Shown: positions 43,426 through 55,000 of the stretch, in pieces
Numbering within the stretch: position 1 is the first letter of the stretch
Layout: each line of letters begins with the position of its first letter
Assembly (NCBI GenBank): GCA_025603075.1
Contig: MU626259.1
Location: 3,920-67,919, forward strand
Origin: Neoconidiobolus thromboides FSU 785
Taxonomy: Eukaryota > Entomophthoromycota > Entomophthoromycetes > Entomophthorales > Neoconidiobolaceae
DNA: 64,000 bases
Direction of reading: 5' to 3'
Translations under genes and position numbers: made by a program
The notes under the pieces: model-generated
What the model saw: the letters and a program-made list of their open reading frames with translations, nothing else
Database searches by the model: none
What the model was told of the DNA's origin: nothing

Positions 43426-44745
43426 ATGGAGCAGAAATTTGATTGTTTACCCTTTATGATATTATATGAAATATTCAATCTAGTAAACCCAGAAGAATTA
43501 TTTAACCTACGTCTTTTAAATAAATCATTATATAATATCATTGACATTGTTATCAAACGCAACTTAGCTTATTCAGTTTATAGCTCTAGTGTAGTTGGGA
43601 GATACAAACACCATCAACAAAAAATAATCAAAGAAAATAAGGCCATGATGAAGCATTTAAATATATACAATAATAATATTGACTATATTAATTATCACCC
43701 TAATATAACATCTATAGAATATTGTAAAAGTGGTTATATACTTAATAATGATAACCATATTACAATTAAGTTACCAAGATTAAAAAGGTTAACTTTGACC
43801 TCTCTACATGGTAGTTGTTTACGCTTTTTAGAAATATTTAGTAGTCATTTAAGCCAAATTGAAGCAATTGAAGTCAAGGGATATGAATGTAATAGTAATG
43901 AATTTATTCATTATTTCAGTCCAAACGCATTGAAATCCTTTAAAATACACTCTTATCGTGATTTAAATATTGATGGATTGGACATATTGAAGACAAAATT
44001 TCATAAATTGGAAAAACTACAATTTAAATCTGATTATTTTATTCATACTCCTAGTACCTTTAATCCCAATATGAACTTTACATCTGGCTTAGAGTTAGAA
44101 ATCGAGGGTCATTTTAACAAGGAGTTTAGTATTAAATATTTTGGTAATCTAGAAAAATTCAAAAGTATAAAGTTAATCGATAAATCAGAGAATTTCCTTG
44201 GAAATGAAAATAATCTAAAGTTAATCAGAAATATCAATATTATTACTTTAGGTTACTTTGAATCAACTAGTCTAATTCGAGATTTGAGAAAATTAACAGT
44301 CTTAAAAGAGGTGTATGTGAGAGAATTGTCAAAAGAACTATTAAACTCAATTTCCTTGTTGTCAAGTATTCAAACGATTCATATTGATTCTATATATTCA
44401 GCCAATAAAGATATATTTAATAAATCAGATTTGTGTGATAGTAATAAATCGAGATATGAACAATATTTAGCTAATGAAAATGATATAATCAAAAACAAGT
44501 TTATAAAACAAATAACAGTTAATACTTTTAAAGCTTCGCTTGATGAAGTTATTAGTATAATATCTTTATTTCCAAACCTTCGGCTGATTAAAATTAGAAA
44601 ATTTAATTTAAAGAGTATAGATAAAAAAATTAACTATAAACATGCTACTCCTTTATTACTTGTTGCTCCTATACCATACCATGCGAATATAGATTTTTGT
44701 AATGAATTTGGAAAAAATTCGATGTTTAATTGGTTAAAATTATAG
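43426..44745 (+). CDS. F-box protein with LRR-like C-terminus
   Basis: Intronless, 439 aa. Residues 5-45 form an F-box: FDCLPFMILYEIFNLVNPEE followed by LFNLRLLNKSLYNI. It would dock the protein to Skp1 in an SCF ligase; cullin-1 is encoded at 58.5-61.4 kb. The rest alternates Leu/Ile-rich strands (LPRLKRLTLTSLHG, NLEKFKSIKLIDKS, FPNLRLIKIRKF) spaced like degenerate leucine-rich repeats for substrate binding. No transmembrane segment or signal peptide. Such lineage-specific F-box families are often expanded in fungi, and the substrate cannot be guessed. Confidence 0.8.
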   Translation: MEQKFDCLPFMILYEIFNLVNPEELFNLRLLNKSLYNIIDIVIKRNLAYSVYSSSVVGRYKHHQQKIIKENKAMMKHLNIYNNNIDYINYHPNITSIEYCKSGYILNNDNHITIKLPRLKRLTLTSLHGSCLRFLEIFSSHLSQIEAIEVKGYECNSNEFIHYFSPNALKSFKIHSYRDLNIDGLDILKTKFHKLEKLQFKSDYFIHTPSTFNPNMNFTSGLELEIEGHFNKEFSIKYFGNLEKFKSIKLIDKSENFLGNENNLKLIRNINIITLGYFESTSLIRDLRKLTVLKEVYVRELSKELLNSISLLSSIQTIHIDSIYSANKDIFNKSDLCDSNKSRYEQYLANENDIIKNKFIKQITVNTFKASLDEVISIISLFPNLRLIKIRKFNLKSIDKKINYKHATPLLLVAPIPYHANIDFCNEFGKNSMFNWLKL

Positions 44746-47126
44746 ACTACTGTTAACTACTTCTTTTTTTAATATTAATAAAATAACTTTATATTTTAAT
44801 TTCATTACTTACAAACCAATAGTAGTTTATAAAGAGAATTCGAGTTTAATATTAGTTAATACACAGTTATTGTCTATTCAATTTCTTATAAAATATCAAA
44901 ACCAAAGTCATATACTGAACAGCTTGCACTCATATAGTCTAATAACTTTCAACAGCAAATAATATATAAGTTTTAAAGGAGGAAAATTAAATGCTCTTTT
45001 TAATATTTTATACTTTTTTGGTATATTAAAAACTTGCAACAAAAATTTTAGGCTACTTTTGTCAAAATACAAATGTTTCAATAACGCCTGTGTTAATAGC
45101 TACCAAGATATAAAAAATGAAAAAACTTAAGGATTTATTATTAATAGTCAATAAAGAGTCAAAAATTATGGATTATTAAATGGAGCTTGACATCGAAACA
45201 CGCAATTGTGCTTGTCCAACTTAAAGCTAAAGGGAAACAAAATGATGTCTATTACTTTCTTGTAAAATTTCAGGATAGTACAAATAATGAAGTTTTTCCA
45301 TGAGTATAATTCACAAAATGGGTGTTAAATCTGATTTTGAAGATATCAATACTGCAGTATTCACATTTGATAATGAGTAGGTAGTGGTTTTTTTGGTATA
45401 GTGTTAATTTATATCAAACAAATCATCGATTAAATTTAATTAAGTATACGTGCTAACCCTAACTTAACCTTGTTAAAAGTACACAGGAAGTGTTTTTTAA
45501 TTCTAAAAGTTACTTTTTTAATTGGAATAAAACTACCTAAAATAGAGATTTTTTTGCAGTGACAAGAAAACCACCTCTCCGGTTAGCATCCCCTACTTTC
45601 TTTTTCAACACTATATAGAGTCACTTAGTTAAAGTTACTGATTAATCTGATATTAATTACCCATAAACTATAGTTGTAAACTTATCAGGCGCAAGGCTGT
45701 TTTCAACAATAGCTTTGAGATATGTAATAATTTGTCTTGCTAGAGATTGTACTAGAAAATCAGATGCCTCTATCCTTAAATTCTAACTTCAACAAAAGGC
45801 TTTGATACCACGTTTATATCGTGGATGTACATTAACATTTAGTTTAAATCCTATCAAGAAGACTTGAGTTCAATCAGAGGGGTATTTGGACTCAGAATTG
45901 GCTTGCGCGAGTTGTACAATTAAGTCTTTGACCTTAGAACGCTGAATACTGCGGTTCCATTGAGCATGAAAAATGTGATGGACAAGGATCTTTACATAGT
46001 TCAATTTTATGTATTACTGTTACTACTGCTCATGCTGTAGATTCAATTGCCTTCTTAATGTTTTTACTAATTTCAAAACTCAGCGTGCTACTGCAGAAGG
46101 AGATAATGTTGTTTTGATGTAAACAACAGCCAAACAATTACTTGCAGGTGTCAAACAAAAAAAAATAATTTCGTCCCTTTCCACAACCGTGGTATACCTC
46201 AAAACTAGGAAATTGATAATTTTGATAGTTTAGTACATATTGTGGATTTAAGATTTATAAATCGTACTAAACAAATATATTTGAAGTTTGTATTACATGA
46301 TCATATATTAATAGGTTGTTAGCTTGGTAAAATCACTACGTAAAAAAGAAAGGAAGGAAACAACATCTACTGAATTTGGATGAAAGAAATACTAGAGCTT
46401 ATCCAAGGGTTATCTCACACTTATCATGAATCCTTTAGTTTACAAGGATTTATGAGAGCTATTCAAGATCAAAAGGTATCAAAGTAGTAAGTCAATGTGA
46501 CCAGATTATTGTAATTAGAGCTAATATGTTTTAATTTAGATATGGACTAAAAGGACTATCTAAACTTTATATTTTTCTACTTTAGAAGCTAACTTCAGCT
46601 ATATAACTAGTAATGAGTTTGTTATTCCTTCCAGTGCACGCCAGTTACCTCAATTATCAAAGCAATAAATAGAAATTGTTTCAAAGCAAACATTACCTAT
46701 ATAGATGGGCTTGCTATTCTAGATGATTTGATCCTTGCACCAATTACAAATGACTGGGGGATTTATAATAGTGGAGGCTTTAAATGAGAATTTAATTTGA
46801 GAAAATTTAGATAGTAGATGTTATAGGCGCTGCTTATCTGCATCAAATAAAAACTACCAGCTCATATATTATATGCCAAAAGAGATTAAATATAAATTCT
46901 TGTCTTTGCGAAAGGCTTTTTTATTTTGAAAATTTAAACTAACCATTTCAAACAATTATATCGATAGTGCATAATACCTTTAAACATGCATTAATATAGG
47001 AAATGATAAATTCAAAATATTGACTATAAAGTAGATAACCTAGCAGGATGCTTAATATCATTTGTTCAAACTTATCTATCGCTCCAAGCTATAAAAGATT
47101 AAACAGTACTAAAAAATTAACTGAAA
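44746..47126. pseudogene. Region of decayed coding sequence, unidentified
   Basis: About 2.4 kb with no long ORF but with protein-like stretches broken by stops and frame changes. On the minus strand (about 45660-46215): AIVENSLAPDKFTTIVYG, QLAQANSESKYPSD, CKDPCPSHFSCSMEPQYSAF and CGKGRNYFFLFDTC. On the plus strand: ILELIQGLSHTYHESFSLQ (from about 46390) and ITYIDGLAILDDLILAPITN (about 46700). Base composition is less AT-rich than surrounding spacers. This looks like one or more dead genes or transposon remains. I could not name a family. Confidence 0.4.
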
Positions 47127-48350
47127 TCATACTCGTACGAATACTTTTCTATTAACCATGAGCTTAACCATAAAGAAAAATAATGATTTAAATAAAGCAG
47201 AAGCAACTACATACATTATAACTGGAACGTGATTATGCTTAGTTACGTCAGTGCTTGAAGCAGCTAATGTTTCAGATGCAATAAGGGTACCAACCAAATC
47301 GGGAATTCCAGAGCCAAAACAAGGCAGTCCATTAGTACTAGCAATACCCTTCTACACCAAATAATTAGATTGTAACTACAGGCAATATTAAAATAAAGCC
47401 TTCATGAGCTATACAAAACAAAATGTTAAAAAGCAATAATATACCAAAGCTACGCCAAAATATCCAAATAAAATAGTAGAAAAAGGAAGTAAGCGCAATG
47501 CAAAAAAAAACTTTTTATTAAGCAATCATCTAAACTATCTAACACAGTTTTTCCGAATATAAACCCATCACTTGAGAATTCAATCAAGTTGAAGCCCTTT
47601 GATCCAGAAACATCAATGGATTAGGCGTATTTGCTCATAAGTAAGAATGGAACAAAGTGGCTAAAAGAATACAAGAAACCTCCAAATAATAAAGAAATAA
47701 ACTTACAACCTTTGAATCTATATAAATTAAACCAGGAATCGTTGCTTTTAGCTTTTACTCTCTCTTTTATGAAAAAGGCGGTTATAATCAATACAAAGAT
47801 AGAAACTATGGCTTGAACTTTAAAAGCCCATCTAAAGCCTAGTTTATATAAAGCTATTTGAGTAACTGGAATTAATATTAAACCACCAATCCCAGAACCA
47901 GCTACAGCAGTGCCATTAACTAAATTAACGTATTTTTTTAACTATTGGGATGGGGTACTAATAACTGACACAAAGACAACAGTTCCTTTAATATCTACTA
48001 AAATACCCTGAGTTAAAAAAAGGTGCCGAACTTTCATACTAAAACAAGCTAACAACAAACCTAAAGTACAGATCGCTGAACCAACAGATATAGAATTATA
48101 ACACCTCACTTTATCAACTGGTTTTTCTGTGAATCCAGCTAATAAAGCTTGAGGTAGGGTACTTAAAGTAGACAAAGATGCCTTATGTTTAAATAAACCA
48201 TCAGCATAATACTGAACAAACATATCACACGTAAGAAATACACCTATAATAATAAATAAATTAAAGAAACTCACTGTTACAGCTATCTAGCTTTGCATCC
48301 CATCTAATTTTTGGTTCTCTATATTCTTGTCCGTTGTAGCATTGTTTGTC
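47127..48350 (-). pseudogene. Monocarboxylate-transporter-like MFS permease, inactivated
   Basis: The minus strand carries a recognisable MCT-type permease over its whole length. TM1 region: AVTVSFFNLFIIIGVF. Then LYLTQG-like LFLTQGILVDIKG, then NGTAVAGSGIGGLIL and LGFRWAF, and a C-terminal half with GLPCFGSGIPDLVGTLI. It is broken by an in-frame TAG at 48287-48289, where the family has Trp (LDGMQS*IAV), a second TAG at 47942-47944 where the family has Trp (STPSQ*LKK), a frameshift near 47755 and further stops after about 47620. No initiator ATG remains. A foldback element sits 60 bp upstream of its 5' end. Confidence 0.8.
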
Positions 48351-48410
48351 TCTTTTAAGAGTAACAATCGAGTTGAGAGCTAAATTGTGATTTACACTTC
48401 TATCAACATC

Positions 48411-48516
48411 ATACGGGGATGTTTTTTTGTCTCCATTACTTTTTCCATTTTTAGACGCTATTTGAGTGGAAAAACTATTAGCAAAATTTTTAAACGAAAA
48501 AATGCATCCTCATATA
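48411..48516 (-). mobile_element. Foldback MITE-like element, copy 10
   Basis: Begins ATACGGGGATGTTTTTTTGT, centre TTTAGACGCTATTTGAGTGG, ends AATGCATCCTCATATAT. Confidence 0.8.
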
Positions 48517-49707
48517 TAGTTATATTCTTTGTGTTGTCACTCAACATTGAGTATTATTTTTATATATATCAACTAATTCGGACTTCCTACTCCAACTTTG
48601 TATAACTACTTTTATTTTACTTCACTCAAATAACTCATATTTGCAATTAGTAATATAATATATGATTTTAACAACTTTTCCTAAAGCTCAGAATATTTTA
48701 ATATTTAAATTAAATTAAATAATAACTAAATAAATATAACATAGTGATATCATTAATTATTTGAATATAGTTAAAGGAAAAATAATATCGTATATAACTT
48801 ATGTTTGTTCTTAAAATTAAGTAGATATAGCCATTTCGCAAATAAATAAATTAATGGGTATAAATTTTGCACGGATTAGTTTATACATAAAAAACAGGCA
48901 AATATCACTTGCAATGTAAAACTTCTGTACTGTTTGCGCTTGGTGATTGTTCCCATAAGAATGTTCAAGTGATAGGTGCTTTAATATGATGAAACAAATG
49001 CTGCAATCCTAAGGTATAATTAATGACATGAGAATTTTTATCTTATTATCAAAGTATAGAAGAGTTACAATAGTCAAAAAGCATACCTTTATATACAATA
49101 GCTATCTTAGAATATGAAATGGTTGTATGTTACATAGTATTTGTATAATCAGTATATAATTCAGATATTGGAGGCTGAGTAGAATTTTTATAAAATTGAA
49201 TGAACATACCTTGATATATTTGATTGAAAAACTCTGGCTAGCGTAAAGATATATTTTTATATCTAATGATTTATGATGGCATTAGCTGTATTTCAATAAC
49301 TTATTGATACTTTTTAAAAGCTTTTTTAATAAAAGTATGATTATGATCAGCCCAACATCGATCAAATTTAAAAAATAATAATAATATAACTATAAGACAA
49401 ATACTGTAATTAAATAAAAGGTCAATTAAAAAGGTAAGGATTTTACCATAATAAAGATGCTATGCGTTTGGTTTTATAAGGTGTTCTTATTTGCTTTGAT
49501 AAAATAAATATTGGAATATTTTAGTTACATTCATAATTATATACTCAAATCGCTTAGATGCTTTTTAATCCTTAAAAACTATTAATTCAATATCTAAAAA
49601 GATTAACATTATAATATATGTATTATAACCATGTTTTCATAAGAATCCAATTTTAAAAAAATTAGTGATAAATTAAGCAAAGATAAAATATAAGATAGTT
49701 TATTGAA
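48517..49707. other. Intergenic
   Basis: AT-rich 3' flank of trypsin gene 2. No gene seen. Confidence 0.5.
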
Positions 49708-50484
49708 CTACAAATATTGGTTGATGAAGTTTCTGAAAGCAGAGGTACGAGCCCAAACAGTTGGGATACCTCTATAAGCACAAGGTTGTCCGAAAGAAGT
49801 AGTACCAATTAGGATAGCTTGGCCTTCAGCGACAGTAAAGAGAGGGCCTCCAGAATCACCATTGCAAGCATCTCTACCACCCTCCCCAGCAGCACAAACT
49901 TGTAAGCCGGTGTTGATATTCAAACCTTGATTGGCCCAAACTCGGGAACAACTATTTGGGTCGACAAGGGGAATAGAAACTTCTCTTAACAAAGCAGAGG
50001 GAGAGCCACCACCAGAAGTTAAACCCCAACCAGCAGCAATTACTCTAGAGCCAACTTGTTGACCATAAGTCCCATCGTCAATTTTAATGCTACCAATATC
50101 AACGCTAGCGGGGGTAGCCAATTTCCACACAGAGACATCATTAACAAAGTTGTTTGGATTATATTGTGGATGAACAATAACACGAGAAACACGAAGAGCT
50201 TGACCACCCTCAGCACCGGCTGATTGTTGAAGGTTATGACGATGTACATTTACAGTGGCAGATAGCGGGGAGTTTTGGGAACAATGGGCAGCGGTTAAAA
50301 CAGTGGTTGGGTTAAGAATAATACCACCACAAAAGTGACGACCATTGGATTGCAAAGAAACTATCCATGGGTATTTAAAAGATGGGCTAACCACTGTTCC
50401 TCCTACAATACGATCATTGTCTTGTGGGGCAGAGAATATAGTGCTAAAGAGAGCTCCTATAAGTAAAAATTGTTTGGTATACAT
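49708..50484 (-). CDS. Secreted trypsin-like serine protease 2
   Basis: Intronless, 258 aa, the same length as the paralogue at 7720-8496 and collinear with it without gaps. The first 22 residues, covering the signal peptide, are identical. Signal peptide 1-18, activation at R|IVGG (25/26), His67 in TAAHC, Asp116 in NDVSVW, Ser211 in GDSGGP, specificity Asp205 and the same three disulfides. Like the paralogue it has Thr242 at the position of trypsin Gly226. TAAHC here is the canonical form; the other copy has TAGHC. Differences cluster in surface loops (residues 45-49, 57-60, 70-78, 95-103). It is probably a second extracellular protease with shifted substrate preference. Confidence 0.95.
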   Translation of the reverse strand: MYTKQFLLIGALFSTIFSAPQDNDRIVGGTVVSPSFKYPWIVSLQSNGRHFCGGIILNPTTVLTAAHCSQNSPLSATVNVHRHNLQQSAGAEGGQALRVSRVIVHPQYNPNNFVNDVSVWKLATPASVDIGSIKIDDGTYGQQVGSRVIAAGWGLTSGGGSPSALLREVSIPLVDPNSCSRVWANQGLNINTGLQVCAAGEGGRDACNGDSGGPLFTVAEGQAILIGTTSFGQPCAYRGIPTVWARTSAFRNFINQYL

Positions 50485-50538
50485 GGTTCAAGGATTAAAG
50501 ATAAGTTTGATGCTCTACCATTTTAAAATATTTTATCA

Positions 50539-50546
50539 TATTTATA
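50539..50546 (-). promoter_or_regulatory. TATA box of trypsin gene 2
   Basis: TATAAATA on the coding strand, 55 bp before the ATG. Confidence 0.7.
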
Positions 50547-50596
50547 CTACCTTTATAATACCGTATTATTCAATTGAAACAAGATTAACTTTGATA

Positions 50597-50615
50597 AATT
50601 CACGTTATATGTCAT
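50597..50615 (-). promoter_or_regulatory. Conserved upstream element of trypsin gene 2
   Basis: AATTCACGTTATATGTCAT (plus strand) matches the element of trypsin gene 1 at 17 of 19 positions and at the same distance from the ATG. Confidence 0.55.
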
Positions 50616-51492
50616 TATATTATTTATTATGGATAATATAGTAAGCTAATAATCATGTATAAGCACCATTGTATTATAGAAAATAGACTGATCTTTGTCG
50701 AAGATATTCTTTTTTTCAAATAAAAATTTCAAGTTTACAATAATACTTATTTAGCAATTAACTTCCAAAATAAGAGTAGATTTTCATCAAGATTTTATTT
50801 AATTATACATATTAGCTTATACCCTTGGTGGCTTTTGTCTTAAAATAGATTATGATTAAAAAACAAGGAAAATCTAGGTTAATTTGTGCTAATAGTTCGC
50901 TAAATAATAATTTTCTACTTAAATACCTGTATTTCTGAGTCAAGGTTCACTTTCGACATTGGATTATACTAATATATATATGTAGCTTTTCGCTATTTTG
51001 TCAACCTGTCATGTGTAACCATTATTAATATGGCTTTCTGTTATGACTTGTGTAGGGTTCATAAAGTTTCAACTACAAGTGGGAAAATATTATATATAGC
51101 TTTTTAACATCAGCCTAAAAATGAATTACTATTTTTATAAACAAGCTTTCAAAATATTAATACCGAAGTTACTATAGTTTAATCCCAAAAGCGTTGTTTG
51201 GCTACTCCCACTAGCATCTTATAGATTGATTTTTAAAAAGTGGAATTTCAAATCATACTCTAGATTGTTATTTGAAACTTACTTGGGAATTATAATTTCC
51301 CCACTGAGATATAAATAGGGCTAATTATGGATAACAAAAACGGCGCTTATTAGCTTTTTTAAGGGTAATAGTTTAATACGGAATATCTAGTAAGAGCTGT
51401 AGGTTAAGAGCATCAAGCCCTTAATAAACTAAGTCATATTGGTTAATGTATAATAAATATTAAAACCTATTATCTTCTATATAAAGTAATAT
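50616..51492. other. Intergenic
   Basis: No gene seen. The last ~28 bases are a tRNA 5' flank shared with the copy at 62973. Confidence 0.45.
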
Positions 51493-51498
51493 GCGGCT

Positions 51499-51542
<44 letters not shown>

Positions 51543-51565
51543 GCGTTCAATCCGCGGTGGGCGCA
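51493..51565 (+). tRNA. tRNA-Phe (GAA), copy 1
   Basis: 73 nt, no intron. D arm GCTC-AGTTGGGA-GAGC, anticodon arm TCAGA-CTGAAGA-TCTGA (anticodon GAA), T arm CCGCG-TTCAATC-CGCGG, discriminator A. The acceptor stem GCGGCTA/TGGGCGC pairs except for G4:G69. The upstream 16-mer CTATATAAAGTAATAT is shared by all three copies. Confidence 0.95.
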
Positions 51566-52035
51566 TTTATCTGTACACTTTTTAAAAAACAACGTTTTTT
51601 TTGATTGATCTAAAGTACACATCAGTAAAAAATTTTAATATAATTATAAATTTTAATGATTAAAATCTATAATAAACTTTAGTATTTGAATTATCTATCA
51701 AAATTACTTTTTATGATATTGCTTTCAGTATATGAAGACATCAAATATTATTCAATATAAAATATCTCCAGTAAGCGTTTTAGATATGTTCATGAAAAAA
51801 TGTATCACATCATATAAATATCAGATATTTTAAACTAAATTTGATAAAATATTCTATAATTGATTTAATTCGTTATAAGTGCAATCACCAAGGGATAAAA
51901 TCTGATCATTCGTTCAAATGATTGGGTAAACGCGGCTGACAAACCATTGTCCAAAAATAGGATTTTTAATCCAACCATCCTGATTCTAGGTACATATTTT
52001 GAGAAAAAATAGCATCTTAAACGCAAACAAAAGGC
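51566..52035. other. Intergenic, PDS5 promoter
   Basis: AT-rich. A T run just after the tRNA (TTTTTT near 51595) may serve as Pol III terminator. Nothing else seen. Confidence 0.4.
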
Positions 52036-55000
52036 ATGAAAGAAGTTGAAGGAATATTAGAGAAAGGATTGATAAGCAAAAGTCAAACAAAAAATAAGCC
52101 CAGCGAACTTAAAAAAAGAGTTAAAGAGCTTCATATACAGTTAAAAGATACTGAACAAGACTCAATTGATATAAAGAGCCTTGATAAAATCAAAAGAGAT
52201 CTATTAAATTCCTTAATTATTAGCAATAAGGATGGACTAATTAAAGCAGTATCAGCCTGTTGTTTAGCAGATATAATGAGATTATCCGTTCCAGATGTAC
52301 CATATACTCCATCTGAATGTGAAGTATCGTATTATTTCAATTCCAATTCTTAAGTTTAATCTATTTTAGATTATTTTTAGATTATTTTTATCTCAACTGA
52401 AGTTGCTTAAATCTAAGGACGAGGAGCTCGAAGACTATCATACTTTTTTGCTAAACTCATTAAATACAGTCAAAAGTGCAAGGTTGATTGTGACTGTTGA
52501 TAGCGAAGAATTATTTCTGGATTATTTTGAAGGTATTTCGCAGTTGATAAAGTAAACTTTTGGTTGTTTTTTAAATTAAAGCTAATTTTTCAAAAGTGAG
52601 GTCAGTAAGGATTTCCAAGCAGGACTATTAGATGTGTTAGAACAAATTATTCATCAACTCTTTTTTGAAGATAAAGAAATCCCCAAATCTGTTTTGGAGC
52701 TTATCTTTAACAACATGGATGAAAAAAGACAAGTAATTTAAATGTTATAACAATTATTGAGTTTGAGTTATATTATAAATAGAAAGAGAATCCACAAGCC
52801 TATGCAATGACTAAGTCCCTTTGCAGAAATAATTCAGATAGTTTACAACCTTCAGTTGCAAAGGTAATCTCAAATAACAAAAGCGAACGTATTGTTTATT
52901 AAATTTATTAGTATTTTTCGGAATTCGTTCTCCCCAGTAAGAAAAAAATGGAACCAAGTGAAGAAAAAGAGAACTTAAAATTAGTTGTAAAAGCTCATAA
53001 GCTTATCAAATTAATTAATTCTGCCGCCCCGACCCTTTTGTTAGCTGTTATGCCCCAATTGGAGCTTAGTTTGAATGTAAAATAGTTTATAGAGTTAAAT
53101 TATGGATATTTATTTTTACAGGATGAAAAGGAAAAGCTACGTCAATTATCAACTGAAACTTTAGGTTCTATTTTTGCTGGCTCAGATTCTAATCTTGCTT
53201 CTCGCTACCTAGTTTGTTGGAAAAGCTGGCTCAAAAGGTTTTTATTTAATTATAATTATAATTCTTGTTTAATGTTTTTATAGGAGGTTTGACAAAGCAC
53301 CTATCGTTAGAATTTCCTGGGTTCAACAATGTTCTTTATTTTATGAAATGAATTCTCCTTACATCAATGAGATTAGCAGTAAATAATTTCTATTATACAT
53401 ATTTATTTTGATCTATTGTATAGATTGTTTAGAAGATAAAATATTGGACGTAGATGAAAAGGTTCGTTCAGCTTGCTGTGCAACTATTGATAGTTTGGAA
53501 TATCTTTACGTAAAGGAGGTTGTTCCTGAATCTTTACTAAGATCAATCTCTAAGCGCATTAGAGATAAGAAGGTAATCAAAATTAACTTTGAATAGTTGA
53601 ACTTATCTTATATATTTCTCATGTTTAGCACTCAGTTAGAGTTAACTCGATTAATTTAATAACTAAACTTTTTAACTGGAGTTATGAAGATCAGTATAGT
53701 AATGATTTAGAAGCGATCGAAAAGTTTTCTTGGATCCCTGATGAGCTTTTAGATGCTATGTATACAAACGAGAAAGATATAATGTATTTATTCAAATAAT
53801 TATGTTTATGTTTATTTATTTAGACTTATAGATTGCTTTGTGAAATTGGGTTTAGAAAAAATATATTAGAATCTTTAAAGTCGACTAATAGAGCAAACAA
53901 GCTTCTTTTTGTTCTTTCTAAACTAACTGAAAAATCATACAAAGCATTTATTGGAATGCTAAATAAGCAACAAGGGTAATTTTATATTTATATTGTTTTA
54001 CCTATTAATTCTTTTAGTTTAACTAAAGATATGCATATTTTTATCGAAACCTGTAAAAAATTAGGAGTAATTATTTTAATAGATAATCTAAAAATTAGTT
54101 AACATTTTTAGGGTGAAATCAAAAAGTATTCAGAAAACGATGAGCAACTTATCCAATTAGCAACCTTATTATCTACTAGAATTACTGGTAAAATTACAAA
54201 TTTATTTGTTTTTTCGTTAATTTCCATTTTATAGATTTCTTGCCTAATTCACAAGCATCTGCAGAAGAATTATTAAAATACTCAAGCAACAACGATCCTA
54301 TATTCAATTCTTTAGTAGGGAAAGTACTCAATTCTTCACTTTCAATTTCTACTCTTAATACTTCTGCAGTAAGTTCAAACTATTTTAAATGTAATCAAAC
54401 TTAATTTTTTTTAGGTTAAAGCATTAGAAAGGATAGAAATAGTCGCGCCTAATCTCAAATCAATATTTGAAAACATTTTTATAAAATTATCACCTTCTCT
54501 GATTCACCAGTCTTTAATACCAAGTATATTAGCTAAGATTAAGATCAAAAATAATACATCAAAATATAATGAACTACCAGAAAATCATAGAAAGATTATA
54601 TCAACAGCTGAGGAATATTTATCAGTAGCTATTATACTTTGTAATTTTTTAGCATAACTAATTATATAACATAGGACATTGCTGAAATATATCCAATCCT
54701 ATTTGGCAAACACATTTTAGATATTTCAGACATCTTAAATAGTGAAAAGTGTAATAAACTAAAATGGCTGAAAACATTATCGAAGTATTGCCTTGTAGCC
54801 AAAAAAACTTTACCGGTTATAAAGTAAGTATACAACTCAAGCTTTGATTCTTTTATTGATTTTCATAGGGAACTTAATAGTACATTAGAAAACATCATTA
54901 CAAATGGTACGCCTCAAGAGAGTAAATATGCTGCTATTTCAATATCTTGTTTACCAAATGCTGATCAACAAATTGATACATGGGTTAACCGTACAGTTGA

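Noticed and set aside
48387-48605. 72-codon plus-strand ORF
   Set aside because: It runs through foldback element copy 10, so the apparent coding is repeat sequence.
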